Shown here piece by piece: positions 40,005-49,636 of a DNA stretch of 64,000 bases. The notes below the pieces were generated by a model. It searched no databases and was not told where the DNA came from. It saw only the letters and a program-made list of their open reading frames with translations. The position numbers and the translations under genes are program-made. Each line of letters begins with the position of its first letter. Within the stretch, counting starts at the first letter, position 1. The DNA lies in NCBI RefSeq assembly GCF_011745145.1, contig NZ_CP050191.1, forward strand, positions 2,160,984 to 2,224,983, in the 5' to 3' direction. This DNA comes from Mycobacterium sp. DL440 (lineage in GTDB: Bacteria > Actinomycetota > Actinomycetes > Mycobacteriales > Mycobacteriaceae).

Positions 40005-40850
40005 TCAGACGTCGATGCGCTTGCGCCGGTACAACGTTCCGGCCATCAGCAACAGTAGGCTCACCACCAGGATCGCCGTGGCCAGCACGTTGATCTGCGG
40101 TGGCACTGCGGCCTTGACCGCCGCGTTGACGTACAGCGGATAGGTGACCGTGGAACCGCTGACGAAGTAGGTGATGATGAAGTCGTCCAACGACAATGCG
40201 AACGACAACATCGCGGCGGCCACGATGCCCGGAACGATCAGCGGCAGAGTCACTTTGAAGAACGTCCGGGTGGGGCCGGCGCCGAGATCCATCGAGGCAT
40301 CCTCGAGGGTCCAGTCGAAGCCGCGTACCCGGGCCCGCACCGTCATCGCGATGAAGCTGACCTGGAAGCCGATGTGGGCCAGCAGGATCGTGGTGTAGCC
40401 GGTCGCCCAGCCCAGGTCGAGGAAGAGAGTCAACAGCGACGCACCCATGACGACCTCGGGGGCGGTGAGCGGCAACACGAGGAAGGTGTCGACGGCCTTC
40501 TGGCCGCGGAATCGCTGGCGCACCAGGGCGATCGCCACCAGCGTGCCGAGGACGAGGGCGACCGCAGTGGACACCGCGGCAACGTTGAGGCTCAGTTTCA
40601 ACGCGTCGGTGAGCGCCGGGTACTTGAAGGGGTGGGCCCAGTTGTCGAGGGTGAATCCCTGCCAGGTGTAGTTGAACTTGCCGACCGGCTTGTTGAACGA
40701 GAACAGCACGATCACGAAGATCGGGAGGAACAGATACAACAACACCAACCCGGCGACCAGGCGCAGCACCAGGTCGCCCCATCGCGGAGATCCTTTGACG
40801 GACTTGCGTTGCGGCTGGTCCAACGCCTCCGTCATGGCCTGAGTGGTCAA
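40005..40850 (-). CDS. potC: Spermidine/putrescine-type ABC transporter permease PotC
   Basis: 281-residue permease with six helices. It has the family loop GFDWTLEDASMDLGAGPTRTFFKVTLPLIVPG and ends in a basic RRKRIDV. The start chosen is TTG at 40850, because GGAGG lies 7 bases upstream and it overlaps the potB stop as TTGA. The first ATG (40833-40835, giving 276 residues) has no visible ribosome binding site. It pairs with PotB. Confidence 0.9.
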   Translation of the reverse strand: MTTQAMTEALDQPQRKSVKGSPRWGDLVLRLVAGLVLLYLFLPIFVIVLFSFNKPVGKFNYTWQGFTLDNWAHPFKYPALTDALKLSLNVAAVSTAVALVLGTLVAIALVRQRFRGQKAVDTFLVLPLTAPEVVMGASLLTLFLDLGWATGYTTILLAHIGFQVSFIAMTVRARVRGFDWTLEDASMDLGAGPTRTFFKVTLPLIVPGIVAAAMLSFALSLDDFIITYFVSGSTVTYPLYVNAAVKAAVPPQINVLATAILVVSLLLLMAGTLYRRKRIDV

Positions 40851-41722
40851 ACCAGATCCTCCGTTCCCAGGGCCCGGGTGTAGAGGAGCACACCGACGAG
40901 GATGATGGCCATCAGCACCATGCTGAGCGCGGCGGCGGCAGGGTAATCCTTGACCACCAGGAACTGCTTCTGGATCACGTTGCCGATCATGCTGGTTTGG
41001 GTACTGCCCAGATAGTCGGCGTTGATGAAGTCGCCGACAGCGGGAATGAACACCAGCATGCTGCCGGCCAGCACGCCCGGCATCGCCAGCGGCAGAATCA
41101 CTTTGGTGAAGCTGCGCCGGTTGGATGAGTACAGGTCCTTGGACGCTTCGATCAAGCGGGGATCGATCTTCTCCAGGCTCACGTAGAGCGGCAGGATCAT
41201 GAAGATGATCCAGTTGTAGACCAGGCCGCCGATCACCGCCCAACTCGTCGAGAGCAGCCGTCCCTCGCTGGGCAGCAGCCCGATCGAGCCGAGCGCACTG
41301 ACCACCAATCCGTCGTCGGCCAGGATCGTCTTCCAGGCCAACGTTCTGATCAGGAACGTGACGAAGAACGGCAGGATGACGAGCCCGAGGATGAGGTTCT
41401 TGTACCGACCTGCCTTGAACGCGATCACGTATGCCAGCGGGAACGCCAGCATCGCGCACATGACGGTGGCGACCAGGGCGTAGCCGAAGGACCGCAGGAT
41501 CTGATCCTGGTACTGGCTGAACGCGTCGGTGTAGTTGCCGAAGTTCCAGTCGAAGGTCAGCGTCGGCAGGTAGATCGACCCGCCGGACGTGGACAGCGAG
41601 GTGCGCGCCAGCGAGAAGAACGGCACCACGAAGAAGATCCCGAGGTACACCAGTGCCGGCAGGATCATCAGGTAAGGAGCTATCTTGCTCCGTTGCCGGC
41701 TACTGGTTGCCACGCCCGCCAC
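40847..41722 (-). CDS. potB: Spermidine/putrescine-type ABC transporter permease PotB
   Basis: 291-residue permease with six hydrophobic segments: KIAPYLMILPALVYLGIFFVVPF, KNLILGLVILPFFVTFLIRTLAW, and coupling loop LIEASKDLYSSNRRSFTKVILPLAMPG. Typical of PotB. It lies four bases after potD and overlaps potC, so translation is coupled. Confidence 0.93.
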   Translation of the reverse strand: MAGVATSSRQRSKIAPYLMILPALVYLGIFFVVPFFSLARTSLSTSGGSIYLPTLTFDWNFGNYTDAFSQYQDQILRSFGYALVATVMCAMLAFPLAYVIAFKAGRYKNLILGLVILPFFVTFLIRTLAWKTILADDGLVVSALGSIGLLPSEGRLLSTSWAVIGGLVYNWIIFMILPLYVSLEKIDPRLIEASKDLYSSNRRSFTKVILPLAMPGVLAGSMLVFIPAVGDFINADYLGSTQTSMIGNVIQKQFLVVKDYPAAAALSMVLMAIILVGVLLYTRALGTEDLV

Positions 41723-41726
41723 GCGG

Positions 41727-42920
41727 TCAGCCTCCGGTCACTGCGGCATAGAGCTCGTTGAACTCCTGGGTCTGCTCGTCGGTCAGGGCTGCCCAGGACT
41801 TGAGGTTGTCCAACGTCGCGGCCGGCGGGTTGATCAGTTGGTTGCCCGCGATCGCGGGGTCGATCTTGCTCAGCTCGTCGGTCATGTCCGACAACACCGG
41901 GACGAACTGCGTGGTGGCGATCAACTTCGCGTAGTTGGCCCGGTCGTAGATGTAGTCGATCCACGCTTCGGCGGCCTTCTGATTCTGTGTGGTGTAGGGG
42001 ATCACCATGGTGTCGATGAACCAGGTACCGCCGGCTTCCGGCACGATGAACTCGATGTCGGGGTTGTCGGCCTTGAGTTGCACGGTGTCACCCGAATAAG
42101 CCTGGGCGATAACCACATTGCCCGATGCCAGTTCCTCGGCGTAATCGTTGCCGGTGAATTTGCGGATCTGGCCCTTGTCCTTGTTCTCCCGGATCGTGTC
42201 GACGGCCTTCTTGACCCCGTCGCTGGTGGGATCCTCTGGTGAATTGCCCTGCGAGAGCATGACCATGCCCACGCCGTCCTGCAGGTCCGACAGCAGGCTG
42301 ACGCGACCCTTGAAGGCCGGATCCCACAGATCCTCGATCTTGGTGATGGGGCGGCCGGTGGCGGCCTTGTTGTATGCCAGGCCCACCATGCCCGACATGA
42401 AGGGTGCGATGAACTTGCGGCCCGGATCGATCTTCGAGTTCAGCAGATCGGGGCGCAGATTTTTCTTGTTGGGCACCCTCGAGTCACGAATCTCACTGAG
42501 CCAGTGCAGATTATTGATGCGGGCAGCCATGAACTCGGTGGGCACCACCAGATCGGCGCCGATATCCTGCTTGCGCGACAACGGCTCCTTGACCTTGGCG
42601 AACCACTGCTCGTTGTCGTTGAAATCTTCCTTGTAGTCGACCTGCAAGCCGGACGACTTCTGGAATGCCTCGACGAAACCGGGTGCCATGTACAGCGGCC
42701 AGTTGGAGACCCGCAGCAGGCCGCTGGCCGGTGAGCCGTCGTCGGGCGCGGCCGACGTGGACGGGGCACTGGATTTCTCACCTGAACTACATGCGGCCAG
42801 GACCGAGGGGCCCAGCGCGAGAGCGGCGGCAGCTGCGGCACCGCCACCCAGGAATCGGCGACGTGAGGTGCGGTTCGCGGTGAGCCGGGCAAGCAGTTGG
42901 GGATCGAATTGAGCGGGCAT
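41727..42920 (-). CDS. potD: Polyamine-type ABC transporter substrate-binding protein PotD
   Basis: 397-residue extracellular binding protein of the PotD/PotF family. The N-terminus has a twin arginine (TSRRRFLGGG), an Ala-rich hydrophobic stretch and a lipobox LAAC, so it is probably a Tat-exported lipoprotein. Body motifs: LRVSNWPLYMAPG, FMSGMVGLAYNKAATGR, IPYTTQNQKAAEAWIDYIYD. Putrescine or spermidine is the family ligand; the exact one is not established. Confidence 0.92.
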   Translation of the reverse strand: MPAQFDPQLLARLTANRTSRRRFLGGGAAAAAALALGPSVLAACSSGEKSSAPSTSAAPDDGSPASGLLRVSNWPLYMAPGFVEAFQKSSGLQVDYKEDFNDNEQWFAKVKEPLSRKQDIGADLVVPTEFMAARINNLHWLSEIRDSRVPNKKNLRPDLLNSKIDPGRKFIAPFMSGMVGLAYNKAATGRPITKIEDLWDPAFKGRVSLLSDLQDGVGMVMLSQGNSPEDPTSDGVKKAVDTIRENKDKGQIRKFTGNDYAEELASGNVVIAQAYSGDTVQLKADNPDIEFIVPEAGGTWFIDTMVIPYTTQNQKAAEAWIDYIYDRANYAKLIATTQFVPVLSDMTDELSKIDPAIAGNQLINPPAATLDNLKSWAALTDEQTQEFNELYAAVTGG

Positions 42921-42986
42921 GGGCGACCTTTCTGAATTCGGCGCTTTCGTCGATAAAGGGTGGATGGCGGCTTCTGCTGCTGATGC

Positions 42987-44192
42987 CTAGGTGTCGTCGA
43001 GCATCTCTTCGAGATCTTCGGTGGTGGGGATGTCCGCGGCCGGAAGCACCCGCGACGCGTCGGGTGACCAACCCACGTGGACCTGATCGCCCGGACGCAG
43101 CAAGGGGAGCTCCTGCTCGGGGCCGACGTGGGCGATGATCGTCGAATCATCAGGAGCGGCAAGGGAAAGCCGGAGCACCGGACCCTGGAACGTCAGGTCC
43201 TTGACGGTGGCGGCAACGGTGGCCACATCCCCGGTGGGAACATCCATCGAGACGCGGACCCGTTCCGGGCGGACCATCAGGGTGGCGTGCCCGCCGGGTT
43301 CGATGGTGGTGTCGCCGGGCTTGGCCTTGAGCGTGGCGCCCAGCACTTCCACCTCGACGAAGTCGCGGTTGGCGCGTCCGGTCTGTCGGCCCGCCCACAG
43401 GTTCGCCTGCCCGATGAAGCTGGCGACGAACACCGTCGCCGGGCGGTCGTATATCTCGGTGGGGCTGCCGATCTGCTCGACGTTGCCGTTGTTCATCACT
43501 GCGATCCGGTCGCTCATCGTGAGCGCCTCTTCCTGATCGTGGGTGACGTAGATGAACGTGATGCCGACCTCGCGCTGGATCCGCTTGAGTTCGAATTGCA
43601 TCGCGTGCCGCAGCTTGAGATCCAGGGCGCCGAGCGGCTCATCGAGCAGGAGCGCGCTCGGGTAGTTGACCAGGGCGCGGGCCAGTGCCACCCGCTGCTG
43701 TTGCCCGCCCGAGAGCTGGCCCGGCTTGCGCTTGGCGAAGTCGGTGAGCCGAACGATTTCCAGCAGCTCGTCGACGCTGCGTTTGATCTCGGCTGCGTCT
43801 TTCTTGGCGGTCTTCCTTCTACTTCGCGGCCCGTAGGCGACGTTGTCCCACACCGTCATGTGCGGGAACAGCGCATAGTGCTGAAAGACCGTGTTGACGT
43901 TGCGCTTGTGCGGCGGCACGCGGGAGACGTCGACACCCTCCAGTCGGATGGCGCCCTCGGTCGGGCTTTCGAAGCCGGCGATCATGCGCAGGGTGGTGGT
44001 CTTCCCGCAGCCCGACGGGCCGAGCATCGAGAAGAACTCACCCGACGCGATCGAGAAATCCGCCTCCGTTACGGCGACGTAGTCACCGAACCGTTTCGTA
44101 ACATGGTCGATCTCGATGACGGGCGCGCCAGTGCGTGGCGCGCCGTCGTGTCCCGTCGATTTGTCGACGGCGGTGATATCTGGGCCGGTCAG
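42987..44192 (-). CDS. potA: Polyamine-type ABC transporter ATP-binding protein PotA (apparent CTG start)
   Basis: 401-residue ATPase. Walker [12 protein letters not shown]-loop [12 protein letters not shown], signature [15 protein letters not shown], Walker [14 protein letters not shown]-loop VTHDQ, then a C-terminal TOBE regulatory domain ([14 protein letters not shown]). The first ATG (44027) falls just before Walker A and would delete the first beta strands ([16 protein letters not shown]...). Upstream the same frame stays open to a TAA at 44205-44207, with no ATG, GTG or TTG in between. The only near-start codon is CTG at 44192, preceded by GGAGGAGGAG at ideal spacing. The start is therefore assigned to CTG. 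It is the first gene of potADBC. Confidence 0.88.
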   Translation of the reverse strand: MTGPDITAVDKSTGHDGAPRTGAPVIEIDHVTKRFGDYVAVTEADFSIASGEFFSMLGPSGCGKTTTLRMIAGFESPTEGAIRLEGVDVSRVPPHKRNVNTVFQHYALFPHMTVWDNVAYGPRSRRKTAKKDAAEIKRSVDELLEIVRLTDFAKRKPGQLSGGQQQRVALARALVNYPSALLLDEPLGALDLKLRHAMQFELKRIQREVGITFIYVTHDQEEALTMSDRIAVMNNGNVEQIGSPTEIYDRPATVFVASFIGQANLWAGRQTGRANRDFVEVEVLGATLKAKPGDTTIEPGGHATLMVRPERVRVSMDVPTGDVATVAATVKDLTFQGPVLRLSLAAPDDSTIIAHVGPEQELPLLRPGDQVHVGWSPDASRVLPAADIPTTEDLEEMLDDT

Positions 44193-44457
44193 CGGACTCC
44201 TCCTCCATTACAGCCGCGGAAGCTGTCGGTAAACAATCGCGGATTGCGCCGACCTTCGCAAGCGATTCCGCAATGAATTAACAATTATTCAATGGAATCC
44301 TTCGTTTGGACGGTCTTGACAGCGTGATTCCATAGCGTGATGGGTGAACGGCCGCGGCGCCTGTGATCGGTCTACGGTTCGATGGAGCAGCAACTGACTG
44401 GTCTCAAGTTTCGCAGCCCAGCGGGTCGTCACGGCGGGAAACCGGCGACTGAGCGGA
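44193..44457. promoter_or_regulatory. Promoter region of pot operon
   Basis: 265 bases without a gene between the potA start and the MFS gene's 3' end. It contains an unusually AT-rich patch at about 44270-44300 (CAATGAATTAACAATTATTC), the likely promoter or regulator site for the minus-strand pot operon. No defined operator was recognised. Confidence 0.4.
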
Positions 44458-45924
44458 TCAGCCCCACTCGTGGTTCATCGCGCGGGACTCCGACATGGTG
44501 TGCACGGACTCGCCGTGGCGGTCCGGTGCCCGGGAGACTGCGATGAGTGCCATCGCCAACGCGGCGGTGACCGCGCCGGCGACGAAGATGGTCACGAAGC
44601 TGACTGCCGAGGGCACCATCTGATGCCCGAGCAGCACGGCCACGACCGCCGCCGCCACCGAGCTGCCGATGGTTCGGGCGATGGCGTTCATGCTCGTGGC
44701 GATGCCCGTCTCGCTGGTATCCACCTCACTGACCACCAGTGCGGGCAACGCGCCGTATCCGAGGCTGATGTACGCGTTGGCCAACATGCCCGCCAGGACG
44801 ACCTGCCAGGGGCGGTCGTGGGCGACGGCAAGCATGACGAATCCGGCGATGCCCGCGAGAGCGGCCACCATCAGTACCCGGCGGGCGCCGTACCGGTCGA
44901 TGTAGTGGCCACTGACCAGCGCCACCAGGAAACCGGTGAGCGCTCCGGGGAGTAGGAAGTAGACGCTCGCCTGCAGAACGGTGGCCCCGAAACCGTAGCC
45001 GGCGGCCTGGCGTGACATCTGCACGAACTGGGTGAGGCCGAGAAAGGCGAAGTACAGGCCCATTCCGACCAGGATCGTGGCGAGATTGGTCAGCAGAATG
45101 GGGCGCCGGGCCAGCATCGTGGTCGAGACCAGAGGATCGGCGGCCCGTCGCTCCCACCACCACCATCCGGTCAGTACGCCGACGCCGCCGAGCAGAAAAC
45201 CGACGGTCCCCGGGTGACTCCATCCCCACGAATTGCCCTGGGTGATCGCCAACAGCACCGACGACAAACCGACCGCCAGGCCGACGGCGCCCAGCCAGTC
45301 GATCGCCCCGCCCGCATCCGGTCGACGGTTGGGCACGACCACGACCGCCACGACGATGACGACGGCGGTGAATGCAGTGGTGAGCCAGAAGACCCGGTGA
45401 TACCCGGCATCGCCCGACATCAGTAGGCCGGTGACGACCAAACCGACGCCGCCGCCGAAACCCAGCGTTCCGGACAACACCGACATCGCTCCGACCAGTC
45501 GATCCTCGGCGAGTTCCTCACGCAGGATCGCGATGCTGATCGGGTAGAGCGCGTACGAGGCGCCCTGCAGGATGCGTGCCGCAACCAACAGAGGTACCGA
45601 CGCGGTGACCGCGGCCAGCACGGAACCCGCCAGCACGACCACCAGTACGCCCAGCAGGACACGCTTCTTGCTGTAAAGGTCGGCCAGACGCCCGATCAGC
45701 GGGGTCGAGGCGGCCGCGGCGAGCAGGTTGGCGGTCACGGCCCAGCTGACAGCCACCGAGGTGGTGTTCAGCTGCCGGGCGATGATACCCAGGATCGGAA
45801 CCACCGCGGTCTGCAGGATAGCGACGGTGAGAGCGGTCAGACTGAGGCCGGCGATCAGGACACCGGCGCGGCGCGGCGTGGGGAGCGAGGGGGAAGCGGA
45901 CCGGTCAGTTTCGGTCCTGGCCAC
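44458..45924 (-). CDS. MFS transporter, DHA2 (14-TM) type
   Basis: 488-residue major facilitator with about 14 hydrophobic helices. Motif A-like GRLADLYSKKRVLLG lies in the first cytoplasmic loop, GASYALYPISIAILREEL follows helix 4, and there is a second-half motif SGHYIDRYGARRVL. The DHA2 group exports drugs or metabolites by proton antiport. GTG start with GGAG upstream. It is divergent from an NCS1 permease with 94 bases between. The C-terminus is short and hydrophilic. Confidence 0.92.
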   Translation of the reverse strand: MARTETDRSASPSLPTPRRAGVLIAGLSLTALTVAILQTAVVPILGIIARQLNTTSVAVSWAVTANLLAAAASTPLIGRLADLYSKKRVLLGVLVVVLAGSVLAAVTASVPLLVAARILQGASYALYPISIAILREELAEDRLVGAMSVLSGTLGFGGGVGLVVTGLLMSGDAGYHRVFWLTTAFTAVVIVVAVVVVPNRRPDAGGAIDWLGAVGLAVGLSSVLLAITQGNSWGWSHPGTVGFLLGGVGVLTGWWWWERRAADPLVSTTMLARRPILLTNLATILVGMGLYFAFLGLTQFVQMSRQAAGYGFGATVLQASVYFLLPGALTGFLVALVSGHYIDRYGARRVLMVAALAGIAGFVMLAVAHDRPWQVVLAGMLANAYISLGYGALPALVVSEVDTSETGIATSMNAIARTIGSSVAAAVVAVLLGHQMVPSAVSFVTIFVAGAVTAALAMALIAVSRAPDRHGESVHTMSESRAMNHEWG

Positions 45925-46018
45925 TTCGGCTCCGATCCATAGCTAACCTTTGTGTTCGGTCGATTATGGCCTTGGTCCGGCACGTGCCCGCACACCGGGT
46001 GCGTGGTCGAATAGACGA

Positions 46019-47407
46019 ATGGCTTTCGGAGTCAGCGGACTCAACGCATCCACGTTCAGCGGGCGCCGCCCGACCGGCTCGGGTGATCTGACCGTGGAGA
46101 CCCATGGGATCGCGCCACTGGCCGCCGACCAGCGCTACGGACATCCAGCCCGGCTGTTCACGGTGTGGTTCGCGCCGCAGGTCAATATGACCGGAGTCTT
46201 CACCGGCACGTTGGCGATCACCCTCGGGTTGGGGTTCTGGCTCGGGCTGCTGGCCATGGTGATCGGCACCGTCCTGGGTTCAGCCGTGGTCGCCTACCTG
46301 TCGACCTGGGGCCCACGCACAGGGACGGGTCAACTTCCCAACGCGCGCATGGCATTTGGCGGTCTCGTGGTAATACCGGGCATCCTGCAGTGGGGATCAT
46401 CGATCGCCTGGGACGCCCTCGTCGGATTGTTCGGCGGAGAGGCGCTCGCGGCACTGCTGGGCATCCCGTTCTGGATCGCGGTGCTGATTGTGCTGGCCGT
46501 ACAGGGCGTGGTGGGGTTTTTCGGTTACGAATTGATCCACCGCCTGCAAGCGGTGTTGACCGTCATCCTCTTCATCACCTTCGCGGTCTTCACCGTCAAA
46601 CTGGTCAGCGGCCATGACATCGTGGTGGCGGCATCGGTGGGCGGCGCGGATCTGGCCGGGGCATTCGTTTTCGAGGTCACCATCGCGCTGAGTCTGGCGA
46701 TCTCGTGGGCCAGTTACGCCGCCGATTTCAGCCGTTACCTCCCCACGGATTCGCCACGGTGGCAGGTCTTCGGATATTCGTTCGCCGGAATCGTGTTGGG
46801 CTACATCTTCGTTCAGGGCATCGGTATCGCAGCCGCAGCCGTCATCGGTGAGCACACCGCCGACGGCGTCCACGCCGTCATGGGCGGGGGTCTGCTCGGC
46901 GGTCTCGCCTTGTTGGTGATCGCGCTCGCGGCGATCGGGTCGGGAGTGATGAACGATTACAGCGGCTCGTTGGCGTTGCAGACCATCGGTGTGCGCGTGC
47001 GCCGACCGGTGTCGGCGATCATCGTGACGGTGCTGGCGTTCGGCTTGATCCTGTGGCTGCACGCTGCCGACACCGCGACCCGCTTCACCGATGTCCTGCT
47101 GTTGGTCAGCTACTGGATTCCGGCGTTCGTCGCGGTGGTCGTGGTGGATTGGATGCTCCGTGCGCGGGGACGCACGAGCATCGATCCGAGTGCCGAACCC
47201 ACGGTTCGCCGTGACGCGATAGCTGCGCTCATCGCGTTCGTACTGGCCTACGCGGTGGCGGTGCCGTTCATGAACACCACGCTGATCCAGGGTGCGGTCG
47301 CCACCGCATGGCACGGCGCCGACATTGCCTACTTTGTCAATTTCATTGCGGCGCTGATGCTTTACGGTGGCTATCGGCTGCTGACGCGGCGGTCTCACCG
47401 ACCCTAG
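46019..47407 (+). CDS. NCS1-family nucleobase permease (purine/cytosine permease)
   Basis: 462-residue permease with about 12 helices. Typical NCS1 features: GDLTVETHGIAPLAADQRYGHPARLFTVWFAPQVNMTGVFTG (core FAPQVN), GPRTGTGQLPNARMAFG, and SWASYAADFSRYLPTDSPRW. Such proteins import cytosine, purines, allantoin or related compounds. The start at ATG 46019 fits the family N-terminus; an upstream in-frame start at 45950 would add 23 residues that do not. No Shine-Dalgarno is obvious. Confidence 0.9.
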   Translation: MAFGVSGLNASTFSGRRPTGSGDLTVETHGIAPLAADQRYGHPARLFTVWFAPQVNMTGVFTGTLAITLGLGFWLGLLAMVIGTVLGSAVVAYLSTWGPRTGTGQLPNARMAFGGLVVIPGILQWGSSIAWDALVGLFGGEALAALLGIPFWIAVLIVLAVQGVVGFFGYELIHRLQAVLTVILFITFAVFTVKLVSGHDIVVAASVGGADLAGAFVFEVTIALSLAISWASYAADFSRYLPTDSPRWQVFGYSFAGIVLGYIFVQGIGIAAAAVIGEHTADGVHAVMGGGLLGGLALLVIALAAIGSGVMNDYSGSLALQTIGVRVRRPVSAIIVTVLAFGLILWLHAADTATRFTDVLLLVSYWIPAFVAVVVVDWMLRARGRTSIDPSAEPTVRRDAIAALIAFVLAYAVAVPFMNTTLIQGAVATAWHGADIAYFVNFIAALMLYGGYRLLTRRSHRP

Positions 47408-47410
47408 CGG

Positions 47411-47509
47411 TCACTGCAGTGCGGCGAGCACGTGCTCGGTGATGGACAAGGTCATCACCACCGGGTTGGCGATGTCGCGTCCGGCGACGAGCACACTGTC
47501 ATCTTCCGC
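47411..47509 (-). pseudogene. Coding-like 32-codon tail directly after hydrolase stop (possible gene remnant)
   Basis: Reading on in frame past the hydrolase TGA (47510-47512) gives 32 sense codons and a second TGA (47411-47413). The peptide, with core VLVAGRDIANPVVMTLSITE, looks like a real protein C-terminus rather than random sequence. No start codon or upstream part exists. It may be the 3' end of a deleted neighbouring gene, or an extension lost to a nonsense change. The parent family was not identified. Confidence 0.35.
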
Positions 47510-48370
47510 TCAAACGGGATGGGCCGCGAACCACTGCAACAACATTCCTGCGATGTCCGCCGGCTTCTCTTCCGGAAGCCAGTGCGAGGCCCCGCGGAGC
47601 GTTTCGAAACGGTAGGGACCGCTCACGTACTTCGCGGTGTCGCGCGCCGGCTTGGCGGTGATCGCGATGTCGCGGTCACTCCAGACATACAGCGTCGGCA
47701 CGGTGATCTTGCCCGCTGCGCCCGGGCCAGATCGGCTCAGCGGCATGGCGCGATACCAGTTCAGTGCCGCGGTCAGGGCCCCGGTTTCCGCCATGGATCG
47801 AGCGTCGCGCATGGCCGCCTCCGGAGGCAGTCCGCTGCGGATCAGCGTGTTGGCCATCGCTTTTCCTGTGCCGTCGCGCCCGAGCATGAGCCGTTCTGGC
47901 ACCCACGGCAGTTGGTTGACGTACATGTACCAGGACGCCAGTCCCTGGCGGCTGGTCAACATCGACCGTAGGAAGGCAATGGGGTGGGGCACCGACAGCG
48001 CCGACAACGAGGCCAGCCGCTCGGGCGCGTGGTCGGCCAGGCTCCAGGCCACTGCAGCTCCCCAGTCATGACCGACGAGATGCACGCGGTCGGCACCGCT
48101 GGCATCGATCAGCGCGAGGGTGTCTTTGACCAATTCCGTCGGACAGTAGTCGCGGCGGCGTGACGGCCGGGCGCCGGGTGAGTACCCGCGCTGGTTGGGT
48201 GCCAGACACCGGAAGCCTTTGCCGGTGAGCAGCGGGATGATCTGCTCCCAGCTGCTGTTCTGCTGCGGGAAGCCGTGCAGCAGAACAACCACCGGCCCAT
48301 CGGCAGGTCCGCTGTCGGTGACGTCGAATACGAATTCCCCGCGGCGGTATTGATCCATGTCCAGCATCAT
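47510..48370 (-). CDS. Alpha/beta hydrolase (epoxide hydrolase-like)
   Basis: 286-residue alpha/beta hydrolase. LLHGFPQQNSSWEQII supplies the oxyanion HGxP, VHLVGHDWGAAVAWSLAD carries the nucleophile elbow GHDWG with Asp as nucleophile, and the C-terminal GASHWLPEEKP contains the catalytic His. The Asp nucleophile and HGFP motif are those of soluble epoxide hydrolases and haloalkane dehalogenases. A cap domain follows the nucleophile. The physiological substrate is unknown. It sits 18 bases downstream of the membrane-protein gene, but no functional link is evident. Confidence 0.9.
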   Translation of the reverse strand: MMLDMDQYRRGEFVFDVTDSGPADGPVVVLLHGFPQQNSSWEQIIPLLTGKGFRCLAPNQRGYSPGARPSRRRDYCPTELVKDTLALIDASGADRVHLVGHDWGAAVAWSLADHAPERLASLSALSVPHPIAFLRSMLTSRQGLASWYMYVNQLPWVPERLMLGRDGTGKAMANTLIRSGLPPEAAMRDARSMAETGALTAALNWYRAMPLSRSGPGAAGKITVPTLYVWSDRDIAITAKPARDTAKYVSGPYRFETLRGASHWLPEEKPADIAGMLLQWFAAHPV

Positions 48371-48388
48371 GCCAAGCAGGCCTGTCGA

Positions 48389-49465
48389 TCAGGCGTTGTC
48401 CTTCGATGAGATGTTGTTGAGCAGGCTTTGTGCCTGGCGGTCCACCATCCCGGTGATGCCCTGCTGCGATGCTCCGAACAGCAGCGAGTAGCCGACTACG
48501 TGGGCGTTGGTGGTGACGCTGACCCCGTCCCCGGCGATACCTGCCTTGACCATCAGCAATCCGGCGACAGCGGTCAATGCGCCGGTGGGAAGTTTCAGCA
48601 ACAGCGAGGCCATCGGCACCGCGTAGGCCGTGGACGTTCCTTTCATCCGGCGGATGGCCACTGCCCCTACGAGGCTGGCGCTCACCAGGCCGAGGAGCTC
48701 CGCAATGGCGATATCAGCGCGGGGAGACGATGTGCCGGTGGTCACGAGACCGAAGGTATCCGGACGGAGGGCGCCGACAACGCCGAAACATATGGCCAAC
48801 AGCGCCAACGCCCCGGTGGCGCCCAGCAGGACGTTGCGGAAACTGCGTAGCCGCATGCTCTCGCTGTCGGAGGCGGCATGTACCGCCTTGGCACTGCGCG
48901 CCAGGGCTTCCCGGTCGTGTTCGGTCCACTTCGAGTGCCCCAGAATCTCCCGGATCGCCACGACCGACTCATGGCTGTCACCGAGCAATTCCTTGCCAGT
49001 GGAGATGATTTCGGGTAGCCGGGCCCGGACCAATCCGGGTGTCGCCAGCCGGATGACCATGACGTCCACGGCGTGAATTCGAATCCACGTGGCTTCCACA
49101 GCTGCGCCGTTGAGCAGGCCACGCAGGCTGCGCGGGGCATTGACGATCTGGGTGGCCTCCTTGAGCCGGCGCCGTGCATCGAGGTAGCGCGGGTCGTCCC
49201 GGCAGTCGACCGGGAGCCCGTCGAGATCGACATGGAGATCGGCGAGCCGGCCCCGGGCCACCTCACGCCACACCGACAACGGCCGGTGACGCAACGTGTC
49301 CCGGAGTCTGGAACCGGTTGGTTGGTTGCCAGCCGCCGCGGCCCCGGCGAGCGTGAGCGTCGGGCGGTCGCCCACCGCTGAGTGCTGGGTGGTCAACGCG
49401 GTCATGTCCACGTCTGATTCGTCATCGTCATCACCGTCCGGCAACTGAACTGACAGATCGAGCAT
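48389..49465 (-). CDS. Uncharacterised membrane protein with large soluble N-terminal region
   Basis: 358-residue protein that I do not recognise. Residues 1-40 are acidic and disordered, 45-200 are soluble and mostly helical. Four hydrophobic segments follow: about 205-228 (ATGALALLAICFGVVGAL), 240-262, 270-300 (VPMASLLLKLPTGALTAVAG) and 315-335. The C-terminus is polar. It is divergent from the LysM gene and shares with it a regulatory region holding a triple TACCTCA motif. Nothing in the sequence points to a catalytic activity. Confidence 0.7.
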   Translation of the reverse strand: MLDLSVQLPDGDDDDESDVDMTALTTQHSAVGDRPTLTLAGAAAAGNQPTGSRLRDTLRHRPLSVWREVARGRLADLHVDLDGLPVDCRDDPRYLDARRRLKEATQIVNAPRSLRGLLNGAAVEATWIRIHAVDVMVIRLATPGLVRARLPEIISTGKELLGDSHESVVAIREILGHSKWTEHDREALARSAKAVHAASDSESMRLRSFRNVLLGATGALALLAICFGVVGALRPDTFGLVTTGTSSPRADIAIAELLGLVSASLVGAVAIRRMKGTSTAYAVPMASLLLKLPTGALTAVAGLLMVKAGIAGDGVSVTTNAHVVGYSLLFGASQQGITGMVDRQAQSLLNNISSKDNA

Positions 49466-49507
49466 TCACAGCATGGCCGGGCTTTTGAGTGCGGGCACGC
49501 GTAGTGC

Positions 49508-49556
49508 GCTACCTCAAACGCACTACCTCAGATCTGATGCCGTCATTTGAGGTAGC
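49508..49556. promoter_or_regulatory. Operator-like cluster of TACCTCA boxes in divergent promoter region
   Basis: GCTACCTCAAA (49508-49518) and its exact reverse complement TTTGAGGTAGC (49546-49556) flank a third copy CTACCTCA (49523-49530). Three copies of an eight-base box within 49 bases, between divergent genes, are very unlikely by chance and look like a repressor or activator site. Confidence 0.7.
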
Positions 49557-49636
49557 CGGCTACGCGCGACCGTCTCCGTTCATAAATCCGACACTGAGCC
49601 GATCGACGCCTCATGCGATCAGAAAGGTACGGCCAG

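Noticed and set aside
40851-41459. Upstream extension of potC (484-residue frame)
   Set aside because: It runs antiframe through potB; the true permease begins at the TTG or ATG near 40850.
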